A DNA stretch of 64,000 nt from Cladochytrium replicatum (Eukaryota; Chytridiomycota; Chytridiomycetes; Cladochytriales; Cladochytriaceae): contig JAHLKD010000018.1 of the NCBI GenBank assembly GCA_025526935.1, positions 186,001 through 250,000 of the forward strand. The letters are read 5' to 3'. A program made the position numbers and the translations under genes. Below the pieces are notes generated by a model, which was not told the origin of the DNA, did no database searches, and worked only from the letters and a program-made list of their open reading frames with translations. This document shows, in pieces, positions 13,121-24,438 of this stretch; the first letter of the stretch is position 1; each line of letters starts with the position of its first letter.

Positions 13121-13680
13121 CGCGGGTTGTTTTTTTGTGATTTCGGAAAAGGTGATCTGATGATGACGGATTCGTTGGAGTGGGGGGAAGAAAGAGAGGA
13201 CGGAGATATAAAGGAGAAGAGTCTTTCAGGATCCCTGACCCAGCCGAGAAATGTGGACGGATGTGGTGTTGGCTTGGTGTGAAAAACAAGCCAAACAATC
13301 CCAGGGGTGAAAGTGTGACTGTTGATCCTAATTTAACGTGGGAGTGGAGAATTTATGCACATCCGATTCGGCATTCGGCATTTCTCACGGGTGACTGCGA
13401 ACCACAACTTCATTGGTGGGAGATATGGTGGCACGGTGGAACAACTTTAAAAAAAGACAAAAAAAACAACAGCCCATCAGCCATCAGTGTACTAATGAAA
13501 GTCAGTCTAAAGCGAATAGCACGACAAAAATCACATGGTATCTCGAAGAATCCCAAAATGGAAAAGTTAGTCAACATAGATGCATTCATCTCGCAAAAAA
13601 ACAGAAAAAATAAGCCAAAAGTAACAGCAATGGAGAGAACAACCCAAAAAAAAGTAATAAAAAGTAGCTTTCCGGTACTC
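13121..13680. other. gap between kinesin 3' end and membrane-protein 5' end
   Basis: A plus-strand frame of 169 codons (13180-13689) exists, but it is Lys/Asn-rich low-complexity sequence across an A-rich stretch and shows no motif. The region most likely holds the 3' UTR of the minus-strand kinesin gene (T-rich in its sense) and the promoter of the membrane protein. Confidence 0.5.
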
Positions 13681-16600
13681 TCACTTTGATGGAGGAGCGG
13701 TCGGGCCACGGGAGCTGGATGTGTTTGCCAAGGCGACACGTTGCCCGGCAGGCACTCTTGGCACAGGCATCGATCGAGGACGGTCACTTGAGACTGCAGC
13801 CTCTTCTACCACTTCAGCAACAGAAGGCGGTTTTCCGTCGGCACTCAACAAGATCGGGGCCATGATCGCCACTGGCGAGACGGAGGGTGATGGATGCGGG
13901 AGCGCAATTGGAGACGCCAAGTTTGGCATCAAGTTGCGTTGCACGGACGCACCCAAGTTTTGGTTGGAAGATGGCGCAGAGAGACTCTTTCCAGATTTTC
14001 CTGGTGGTGGCGGTGGGAGCGGTTGCTGAGGCGGCGGGTGTGTAAATGCCCACGGGTAGATGGCGACTGCCGCCGGCACAACTTGAGGGTATGCAATCTT
14101 GCCGTTGGGAAGCTGAAGGAATGATGGAGGTGTTGAAGGTCCACCGAATGTGGTGAAATCGAACGAGTTTGGAATTCCAGGCTCTGATCCCGCATCTGAG
14201 AAAAAGTCATAGTCACTCGTCGCTGAGCGAATGGACGAACGTGACGATGCAACGGACGCAGCTCCAGCAACCCCTCCCGACCGACCAGATGCGACTGATG
14301 CTGACGCAACGGAACGCATCATCCTCTTAGCTGCGGCGGAGAGCTCGAGCTTCTCCACACGCTTCAGCAGTTCCTCAATAACCTTGTCCCGTGTCTCCGA
14401 AAGTGCTGAAACATTCTCTGCATGCAGTTTGACTTCCCAATTCTGGGAAGTTACCCTTTCGAGTTCTTCTCGGGCTTGTTGAAGCCTTATCTCGAGCTCT
14501 GCAATCGTCTCCTCCTGGGTTTGCTGAATTGCAGTCGCAAATGAAAGCTCTGAAACGAGAGCAAGCGTGTCACGCTCCGGAGTTTCAAACTCTGTCTGGC
14601 TTCCGATATCCCTCAAAAGAACAAACTCTTCCAACAGCTCACCGACTTGGCCACTGTCAACCATCGGTGAATCTGCGCTCGTCGCGCCAATCACCGTGGG
14701 GCTCACGGATCTAGCGAGCTCCTCTGAAACTTCTTCAAGCTCTTGCTGCATCATGATATTCTCTTGATCAAGCGAAGTCAAGTGATCCCGGACACGGTCT
14801 CTCTCTTCTTCGAGCAGTGCCATCTCTCGCTGAAGATCCTCATTGGCAGCCTGTAGATCCAACACTTTCTGCTCCAATTCTTGCACTTGACGCGCTGTGG
14901 TGCTGATCGCCTGTTGCATGTAAGAGTCTCGAGCACGAAGGCGTGCTTCAGTGTCCTTCACTCTCTTCTCAAGCACGCGCGCCTTCTCTTCGTTCTCTTC
15001 GGACCTCGCAGCAGACTCAAGCACCTCTGGCACAGCCAAACGTGCCTGCAACAGCGACTGCGTAAGGTGGTAATCGATTGTTAGCTGGCCCAGCTGTCGG
15101 TAAAGCTCTGCGTTCTCGATCGAACTACTCTGCAGAGTTTGGCTCGAAGATGATGCAGGGAACTCTACACTAGCATGACGTCCAACACCAGGCTGGCTTG
15201 GACCTAGAAGACAATGTTTAAGCAAACTTTCAGAGCACGAGTAAAATACTCTCACCTTGAATATCGCGGCTGCGAGTGGACAAAACCTCGTCCTTCTCTC
15301 GCGACCTTTGATCCATTTGAACGGGATCGGCGTAGGTGGTAGACGATGCCATCGACATGGTCCTAGTGCGTTCCGATGTCGCACCAAGCTCTCTGGGAGC
15401 AGACTGAAGGTACGTTGTCGTGATAGCCTGGTACTCGGTCGATCGTTCAGTCGCTGCTCTCACAAGAACTGAAATCTGATCTGACAACTCCCGGATTTTG
15501 TCATCCTTGCTTCGAACAGATTCCTCGAACTTCTTTTCTGCAAGACGGACCTTCTCTTGGAGGTCACGGACAACGTGGTGATGAACTGCGTCTTTCTTCT
15601 CAGCTTCCATCTTCGCCGTCGCCAACACATCGGCCATTTTACGTTCGGACAAGGTGACATCAGCCCGAAGCCTTTCAACTTCCGCCCGGAGTGACACCAA
15701 TTCTCGATCTCTTGCTCCAAGCTTGTCGGCTGCATCTGCGCTCCCCCTCGTTAGAGTCGAATACCCAGATTCCAGCTCGACAATGCGAGTTTCATTGCTT
15801 TTGATCTGATACTGAAGCAATTCCACTGTGTGCCTGTGTTCCACGGACTCCTGCTCCTTTTCGCGAACAGCCATTTCAATTGCTGCTTTATGCTTCTCAA
15901 CTTCAGCGAGCAGTTCATCTCTCAACCGACCAGCTTCTGCCTTCGCGGCTTCCACATCGCGGTCTCGCTTCGACACTTCGACCGCCATCTCATCCACCTG
16001 ATGCACTTTCGATTTCACATCAGCATCGGCAAGCAAGATTCGCTCTTTCAGCTCGGCCACTTCTTTTGCACGATCCGATCTTTCCAATTCGACTGCACGC
16101 TCCGCTGCGACCTTTTGCTGAGCTAGCTCCTCAACTCGTGCTCGCATACGCTCAACCGCTACTATGTCATCTTGCTTCTCTCGCTTCAAATCCGCCAGCT
16201 CCCACCGCATTCGGCCATGGTCAGCCTCCAGACTCGACACATGCTTTTTAAGAGTGTCCTTCAAATCGCTGACCTCTTGACGTCGCACGGTTTCAGCTTC
16301 TGCCGTCGCAGCTTGCAACAGGTGATGGTCCAACACCTCTTGATGCAAACGAGCTCCTAACCCAAACTCATCAAGTTCCACAACGCGTTCCTCCACACGT
16401 TGCACCACGATTTGCAGAGATTGCGAGAGATGGTGGTCTAACAACTCCTGATGGTATTTGATCTTCATCGACTCACCATCAACGCGGGACTCCATGGCTT
16501 CAGCTTTCAGCGTTTCCGCTTCTCCCTTCTGTGCAGCGGCCGCCTCAGACGCGAATGAGAGCATGAGGTGATGATCGATCAGCTCTTGATGATACCGGGA

Positions 16601-19600
16601 GTCTGTGACAACAGATGTTTCATCTTTCACTTCACCAGTCATTCTTGGGAACGATAGTGCCCAGTGCAAATCTACGACACCCTGATGCACCGCTGCCCTC
16701 AATCGCTCCAGCTCGCGTTCCCTCTGCCCAACCATCTCCACTAAAATCTGGGTAGTTTCCTCCCTCTCCCTCTCCGACTCGTCTAGCATCATACGCGCCT
16801 CCTCCAGCTCACCCTGAATCGCCTCAGCGTAAGCCTTCTGTTCTCGATTCGACTCCATGATCCTCTCCACTTCCCCGCGCGCGTTCGCCAGATCCTGAGT
16901 TAAACCTTCAACCTTCTCGTCCTTCTGCTGCATTTCGTCGCCGAGTTTCTCGGCGTCACTCAACGCAGCTGCAAGCCGAGCTTCCAAATCCAAAATTAAA
17001 GACTCGTAGATCTCCAAGGGTGCAGCGGGCGTGTCGTTCGCAACCCCACCAAGAGGAACATTCCAATCCTCGTTATCCTCGCTACCCATTTCCATAATGT
17101 CCTCCTCAATCGATGCGGGTAAAGGAAGCGCGGCTTGCCGTTTTTGGATGATCACAAGAGATGCCTTATACCTGGTCTTCAGCTCGGACATCTGCTCTTT
17201 TACCACCTCCACTTTCGCATTCAGCCGAATCGCATCTTCAGCCGCATACGATTCCGCCAAGTGCTGATCGATCAACAGCTGGTGCGCTTTGACGAACAGA
17301 CGGGTGTATTCCCGGGATGCACCAATCTCAAATGCGTGCAGCCTGGATAGTGCATCGTCACGAGCGGACTCCGCTTCTGTCAGTGAGTACTCCAAGCTCG
17401 CGGATTGATCCATTAACTCGCCCTCTCTCATCTCCGCATTGCGGACCTGATCAACAAGCACATCGATCTGGTCCCGCAATTGTTCAATCTGCTCACTCAA
17501 CCTCCGCGCTTCGTCGTTCGCGATCTCCAACAGCTCCTCCTTGTCCTGGATAGTCTCATTCAGCGACAGCAGCTCGTCGCGATGTCCCTGAATTGACACT
17601 TCCATCTCAGTCATCTGTTCTTCTGCCGTTTGGTATGCCCGATTGACTGACTGCAAACGGCTCTGAAGATCGTTGGTCTCTGCAATCAAGGAGATCTGCT
17701 TCTGTGTCATTGTTGAAATGGTCCGCTCCAACTCCCCAACGAGACCGCGATGTGTTTGCTCCAGCTCTTCCCGCTCGCTCTGAGCCGTTCTTCGATAATC
17801 ATTAAGCGTTCGTTCGTGCAGCTCAGCCAACGATTGCTCCGCTCCATCTCTTCGAAGACGCTCATTATCAAGCTCTTTGACTAAGTTCTGAACTTTGTAG
17901 CTGTGCTCCTTAACCAGTGCTTCCAGCTTCGAGGTCAGCTCCTCGACGTTGGCCACAAGCCTGTCGTTACTCGCGTTGGCCTCCTTAAGCATCGTCTCAC
18001 GATCTTCTCCTTCCTGCTCAAGCATCGAAACTCTCGCAGCAAGCTCACGCCTCTTGATCTGAAGCTGCTCGTGCTGAAGTTCCAACTCGGTCAGTGAGTG
18101 CTCCAACTTGCGGCGGTCTTGCTCGAGCTGTGTCTTCTCTTCGATAAGTCGATCAATCAGCTTTTGCCGGCCCTCGGCCACCGTCGACTCTTGTGAAGCA
18201 AGCTCCCCAGCGACAGCCTCCATGTCCGCGATTCGCTTCTCCAGCATCGCAATCTCTTCCTCGGCTTCACGTTTCAAAGCCATCGCCTCGCCTTCGTACT
18301 CCTGCGCTGCACGTGCGGCATCGTTTCGGACACGCTCAAGCTCAACCGTCATGGTGTGAACTTCCTCTCGCAACCGCGCCTCAGTCGCAGACGCTTCAGA
18401 CAGCAAACGGTCAAGCTTCTCTTCAAAAGTCGCTTTCACGGTTGCCTTCTGCTTCTCCCGGTCCTCAACTGTTGCAGTAAGCCTCTCGACTTCTTCCCGC
18501 TTAGTCTGGATCTCCATGTCGGCGCGCACCAATGCCGCAGCCTTCTGCTTCAAAACTTCATCAAGTCGCATAGCGGACTCCATCGTGATCTGCTGGATCG
18601 ACGCTTCCATCGTCTCACGCATTCGTTCCTTGTCCGCCTTATGGTCGAGCTCTTTCCTCAACATGTCCTCTTTCATACGTGCAAGATCAGCTCGAAGCTC
18701 CTGGAGCTCAGCTGTCGATCGCTCACCAAGCGCCGCACGCTCTCTAGCAAGCTCTCCGAGCTGTGCCTGGCTATCCGCATGGTCTGCTCGTGCTCGCTCA
18801 AGCCGAGATTGCAGCTCCTCCGCCAAGAGCTTTGCCTCTTCCTGCTCCCGCTCATGGCGGCTCCGCATCTCCTTAACAACTCGGTTGTGCTCCGATGTTC
18901 GCTTCTCGATCTCGCGACGTGCCTGATGAAGGTCCTCCTCCTGCATCACGAGTGCGGCATCTTTCTCCTCAAGCTGGATGTTGAGCTGCTGAATCTTTTC
19001 ACGCAACTCTCGCTCGACGGTCTCAAGCCGTGCGCGCATCGTTTCGACCTGGCCTCTCTGTTCCTTGGAGAGATTGTCGAGCTTCCCACGGTGCTCGGAA
19101 CGCGCTCGCTCCATCTCCTCATTGTGCACCAGCACGCGACGCTCCATTTCTTCAGCGAGGTCTCGTTTTTCTCGCTCCACACGTGCAATCTTCAGCTCGG
19201 CCTCGTGCATTGCAAGCCTGTTCTCAGAAGCAGCGTCATCAGCGCGTCGAACTGCCTCCGCGAATTCCAACGTTCGCTCTTCGAGGCGTCGTCGCAGGTC
19301 TTTGATGTCCCGCTCGTACCGCGTCGTCGCATCAGTGTACCGCACCCTTGCGGCTTCAAGGTCTTCGAGCGATCGCTGATGCGCCGCAGTAGCTTGCTCA
19401 TGTCGTGCTGCAGCCTCAGCTAGCTCAGCTTCATACTGCCTCACTCGTTTCTCAAATCCGGACGTGTTCGCTCGACCCAGTGACACAGCATCCGAGTGCT
19501 GACGAGATACATCGTCCAGCTTTGAACGAAGTTCTTCAATCGTCGCTTCGTGCTGGGCTCTCGTGGCAGCGTACGCAGCGCTACTCGCCTCCGCATCCGC

Positions 19601-22600
19601 AACAGCCTTGGTGTACTCCTCGGAGACTTGGTCAAGAAGTGCTGTCAGTTCCGCAGCTTTAGCTTGCTGCTCGCGCAACGCCTGCGCATGCTTCCTTGCA
19701 GCCTCTTCCGATGCCGCAACGGCACGCTCATACGCATCCCTCTGCGCGTGCACGTCCTTGGTAAGCCGGTTCTTCATCAACTCAGAAGCGGCTCTATCGT
19801 GCTCACCACGGTTGCGTTCTTCAGCAAGCATCTGCTCCAACTCTCGGAGCTGGGCTCCCAAACTCGACTCCGTGGACGATGCAGTGCTCCGCTCGCGTTT
19901 TGCACGCGCGATTTCATCGGATAGCCTCTGCTTCGTTTCGTCAAGCTCAGCCAAAAGTTTCGCCTCATTGCCTTCTGCAGCTTTCCTCTCGCGCTCTCCA
20001 CGTTGCTGCTCAGCCGCGAGCTTCCCACGCACGCTCGCAAGATCAGCCATAAGCTGCTCTTCGGTTGACGCCAAACTACTTCGGAGTACTTCTGCATTTT
20101 CGCGCTCAGACCCGAGCCGCTGCTCAAGTTCGCCAAGTTTGGCAAGCAACGACGCTTCAGTCGCAGCCGCAGCAGCCATGTTTCGCTCCGATCGCTGTCT
20201 CTCAGAATTGAGCTCCTCCTCGATGTCTCGGATACGTCCAGTCATCCGCTCTTGCATCTCATTTGAAGCGACCCGATCACGATCACCACATTCCTGCTCA
20301 GCCAAGAGCATCACCTCTGTCTTCTGGAGCTCGGCATTTAGTTGCGCTTGAGTCAATTCAGCGGCCTTCCGATCTCTCTCTCGGCGGTCAGTTTCGTCGG
20401 CCAGCTTGCCCTCCACTTCGAGCAGCAAATCGTTCAACTGTTCTTCCATCGCGTCAGCCGCTTCCTTGGCAAGTTGCCCGCGAGTTATCTCGGCTTCAAG
20501 ACTCGCCTCAACACTCTTTTTCTGCTCAAGTAATTGCGCCTCCCTCGTGCTGGCATTGCTTCGGTTCCGTTGTCCAGTTGCAATCTCCTCCTCAAGCTTC
20601 CTCTGGATCTCAGACAGTTGAGCAACCAGCTCCGCTTTCTTTTCAGCAGCTGCTTTCTGGTCTTGTTCACGGTGCAAAGTTTCAGCTTCAAGCTTGCTCT
20701 TCACTTCTCGAAGCTGACTTTGCAGAGAAGTTTGGATATCGACATCAGCACTGTGCTCACGCTCCGCACGCGCTTTTTCGTCTGCAAGCTCCTTACGTGT
20801 TTTCTCCAATTCTGTGGCAAGGCCAGCTTCTGTGGCCGAAGCTGTGTCGCGATCGCGCTTGCTCCTTTCTATCTCACTACGCAACGACGCTTTGAGTTCG
20901 TGGAGTTCGCCTTCGAGTTTGCCAGTTGCTGCTTCTGACGCCCTTCGGTCCTGCTCACCACGGGCCTTTTCAGAGGCAAGTCGGTCCTGAACCTCTCGAA
21001 GTTCTGCCCGCAATTTCTCCTCCGTCGCTGCGGCATTCGCTCTGTTCCGAGAACCACGATCCTTCTCAGCTGCAAGACGCTCCTCGATCTCTCGAGCTTT
21101 CTCATGCAAAGCAGCTTCAGTTGCGGCAGCCGACTCGCGATCACGCACACCGCGCTCCCGCTCGCCTGAAAGTTCCCTCTCAATATCTGCGATCCTCGTG
21201 CTCATCTGCTTCTCAAGCTCGACAGCCGCAACACGGTCCTTCTCACCACGTGCTCGCTCCTCGCTAAGCTTCGACTCTACGTCCCTGATCGACCTCTCAA
21301 GCTCATTGACTGTCTCAGCCGCAACCCTCCTGTCCTTCTCCCCTTGCGCTTTCTCAGCTACGAGCATCCCCTCGACACTCCGAAGTTGTCCGAGGTACCC
21401 TTCAGCAACCTTTCTCTCCATCTCTTTCTGCTCTTCCATAGTCACACGAAGCGCCTCCATACGATCTTTCAGATCCAACATACGTTGCTCGTATACCTCG
21501 CCCTCGGCAATGCGTTTCTGCTCGACTTCCATTGTGAAGGTCGCTTGGAGCTGGTTGTTCACGGCCATTTGTCCCAACTCGCGCTCCCGATCGCGTAGGA
21601 ATTCCTCGAGCGCACTAGCGTGGGAGGCGTGTGCCTGTCGCTCGCGTTCAGACGCTTCCTCGAGCGCGGCGAGATCGTCGCGCAGAGTCGCGATGACATG
21701 TGTGTGTTCCTCAATCGATCGCTGGAGGGCATCTACAGTCTCTTGGTTCGCGACAGCGTCGTTTTGATGGAGTGACATCGTGTAGTGGTAATCGGCGAGC
21801 TGTTGAGAGTACATGTGGAGGACGGAGTCCAGGCGAGCTTCGATTTCGGCCTTTTGGGTTTTAAGATGAAGGTTGGTGCCTTTGAGTTTGCTGATTAAGA
21901 GCTGGTCGGCTACGCCTTCGGCGACTGCAGAATGGTAGTCGATGAGGGTTTGGTTTGCGTACTGCTGGAAAGCAAGTGCTGCATTCTCGGCCTCAACAGC
22001 TCGAGATTCAGATTCTATCCGATATGTCAAGATTAGCAACAAAAAAACGCAACATGATTTCAGGTATTCACCATATTTGACCCGCCTCAACTCGTCCTGG
22101 ACGCTAATAAGTATTAGCTTCATCTTTTCGACTTTGGCGTGGTCCTCAATTGTGTTTGATTTCACATTGTTCTTGATCTGTCGAGCACGCGCTGCATACC
22201 GCAAAGTACTCAACGTCTCGAACAAGTCGTCGTGCGCCGGAGAAACACACGCGATCATGAGTGTTTGGCTTCAGAGACAAAGAAAATTAATGATGCAACA
22301 ATGACCACAACCCGTAATCTAACTAACCTATTTCCACCCAGTGAATCTTTAAGGATTCGGGTGAGCTTTGAATTTCTGTACGGAATATGCACTTCCTGCG
22401 GTGGCTGCGAGAGTGCCGCAATCTTGGCTTTCATCGACATTCCCGATCCACCTTCTTCTTTCTCATGGTTGGGAGCAGCCATATCCCTATCGGCCAGTGC
22501 AGAGATAACTTTGCCAAGTGCCAACAGTCCACCGTTGATCGAAATTCCTTCCTTTTGCCTGTCTCCAGTCGCGTTCGTTCTCTTGAGACGTTCAGAGCCA

Positions 22601-24175
22601 GCAAGATCGACGAAATGGAATTTGGAGAGGGAAGTCACAGTGCGCACAATATGACGCGCTTCTGGCATATGTGTCACGTCAACAGTAAGGGGGACATAGT
22701 GCTTCTGTTGGTACAGGTGGAGGGTGAGGATTGCGTGAGATCGGGAAGACTGTTCGTTCATGACGGTCGAGGAGGTTCGACGAAGTGTTGAGCCCTTATT
22801 CAGGTACCTATACGAATAGCGTTAGTATCAGCTCATTATTCTTTGAGAAATTGGCCTGACTTTAGCACATCGTCGACAGTTGTACATGCTTTCTCCTCTA
22901 GACCAGCAACATAAATTGAACCATCCTTCGCGTCTCGGATCATGATTCCTTTCTCTCCATGAGAACCGGTTGATTTCGGCTTTTTTCGTTGCACTGCATT
23001 CTTGGCTGCAAACGATCCGTTCCACTCGGGCAACTTTGGCGCGGCTCCTGGCGTCGGCTCCTCTGGTGCAGGCGGATCTGCAAGCAAGTCGACTAGATCT
23101 TCATTGTACAACTCCAAGAACGAGATCTTCACTGCGTAGGTCATGTACAGGTTTGCGGTGGGATCGTCCGAGAGCCGGCGATTTCGGTTAAGCGTTTCGA
23201 AGATATATCTCGCTGCCCGTGGGATAATACCAAGTTTTGCACGGAGAGACGAGTCCGTAGACGGGAGCGTCATTGCTGAGGAAGTCTCTGCAGAGCCCAT
23301 TGTAAATGTCTTTCCCGATCCGGTCTGTCAAAACGAAAAAAGTTAGCGCGGAATTACGGGTTGAGAGTTATATGCACTCCACATACCTGACCGTAAGCCA
23401 GGACAGTTGCGTTGAAACCATTGAGGAACTTTTCGATCAATGGTCGAGTACACTCGAACAAATCGTCCTGCGAGGCATCGTCATTATATACATGGTCGAA
23501 TGTGAACGCCTGGTACTCTTTCCGTGCTGTAGCGCCGGGAATCGCAGATGCACTTCCACCAAAGAACGTGTCTGGGGTAGGCATCGCCAGAATTGGGGAC
23601 GGAGGTGGAGAGGAACCAGCCTCAGCTGGCGTGGCTACACCATCAGCATCAGCAGCTGCTACGGGAGCCTCTTTGTCTTTTGCAGCAGCTCCAGGGACGA
23701 CCGGGTCCCTCGCAACAGCCTCGACAATGGTCACAGTAGTCGGGTCTGTCGGGTCCACACGAACCGCAAGTTTCGAATGACGGGCAACCTCCCCAGAGGA
23801 GAGGGGCCTAATACGAAGGGCAACCTGTACAGAGCTGGATAGATGAGGATTTGCAGGCGGGACTGGACCTTTCAAGGCGGCATGTGAGGGAGTTGGCGAT
23901 ATTGCAGCGGAGTACTCAGAAGTTGGCGATTGTGGCTCCGATGGTGGCACAGGAGAGGAGAGAGCGGAGGAGACTACAGACTCAGCAATACTCAGCTTTC
24001 GTGCGTAGAGTGGTTGTGAAGATGATGGGACGGTTGGTGCTGATGATAAAGGTTTTGTTGTAGCGGTAGTCCGAGTGGGCAGACCAGACCTTGCAGTCGA
24101 GCGAGTCGGCGTAGGGATGGACACGCTCACAGCAGGCGAAGCTGTCCGCCGCGACGACACGGACGGTTTCATCAT
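13681..24175 (-). CDS. giant kinesin-4-like motor with 2.5-kilo-residue coiled coil
   Basis: Exons 24175-23387, 23324-22861, 22807-22328, 22268-22072, 22014-15256 and 15203-13681 give 3403 residues. After a Ser/Pro-rich 110-residue leader comes the motor: P-loop GQTGSGKT (about 262-269), switch [10 protein letters not shown] (435-443) and switch II DLAGSE (485-490). [19 protein letters not shown] is typical of the kinesin-4 group (KIF4/KIF21/KIF27). Two low-complexity insertions occur inside the motor. Residues 645 to about 3150 are nearly continuous coiled coil. They include 17 exact-length 32-residue repeats (860-1403) and a recurring H-Q-x-L-[IL]-D-x-H-L motif. The C-terminus is Ser/Pro-rich and unstructured. 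The length is two to three times usual kinesin-4 size. Expected role: a plus-end microtubule motor or scaffold; cargo unknown. The 57-bp intron at 22015-22071 is in frame and could be retained. Confidence 0.92.
19736..21367 (-). repeat. 17 tandem 96-bp (32-residue) coding repeats in the kinesin
   Basis: Reading down the minus strand from 21367, the protein divides without gaps into 17 units of exactly 32 residues. Typical units begin [20 protein letters not shown] and [20 protein letters not shown]. The pattern is roughly [RKES]-L-x-x-E-x-x-R-[GS]-x-[RK]-[DN]-R-x-[AS]-x-A-x-T-E-x-x-L-x-x-x-L-x-E-[IV]-[ER]. 32 equals three heptads plus one hendecad, which would keep a coiled coil continuous. 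The DNA copies have diverged, so the array is old rather than a recent expansion. Confidence 0.9.
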
Positions 24176-24438
24176 TTCCAGAGGTTCGGGTGTTAGCCCA
24201 CGCGGGTCGTTGAGGGTTCAATGAGACGAGAGCAATATTATTGCAATTATTTTGTTAATAATAATACTAGTAAAAATAATACTATAATACTACGATTCTA
24301 TAATACCACATCAGCACTTCAACTCCACGCAACTATCCATGCCATTAAAAACACAAACCCCACATGTCCATCTCAAGTACATTTTTATCCCTTTTAACTG
24401 GAGTGCAAGCCACACCTGCTTTTCTGGCACTTCTTCCC
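24176..24438. promoter_or_regulatory. AT-rich bidirectional promoter, kinesin / Mak21
   Basis: The 263 bp between two divergent start codons contains a very AT-rich core (24237-24310, runs of TAATAATAATACTAG type) unlike the coding flanks. It is the only space for both promoters. No specific factor site is claimed. If the upstream ATG at 24364 were used for Mak21 the gap would be 188 bp. Confidence 0.55.

Noticed and set aside
13180-13689. 169-codon plus-strand frame as a gene
   Set aside because: Low-complexity Lys/Asn sequence over an A-rich 3' flank, no motif and no splice partner.
18356-19423. 355-codon plus-strand open frame, with others at 19563-20351 and 21198-21767
   Set aside because: They lie antisense to the continuous kinesin coding exon, are Leu/Ser/Arg-rich reflections of Glu/Lys/Arg codons, and have no motifs.
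22015-22071. Reading the kinesin straight through this 57-bp segment
   Set aside because: It is in frame, but it has GTGAAT..TAG borders and a TGCTAAT branch-like site, and encodes a hydrophobic patch in a coiled coil. Treated as an intron, with retention left open.
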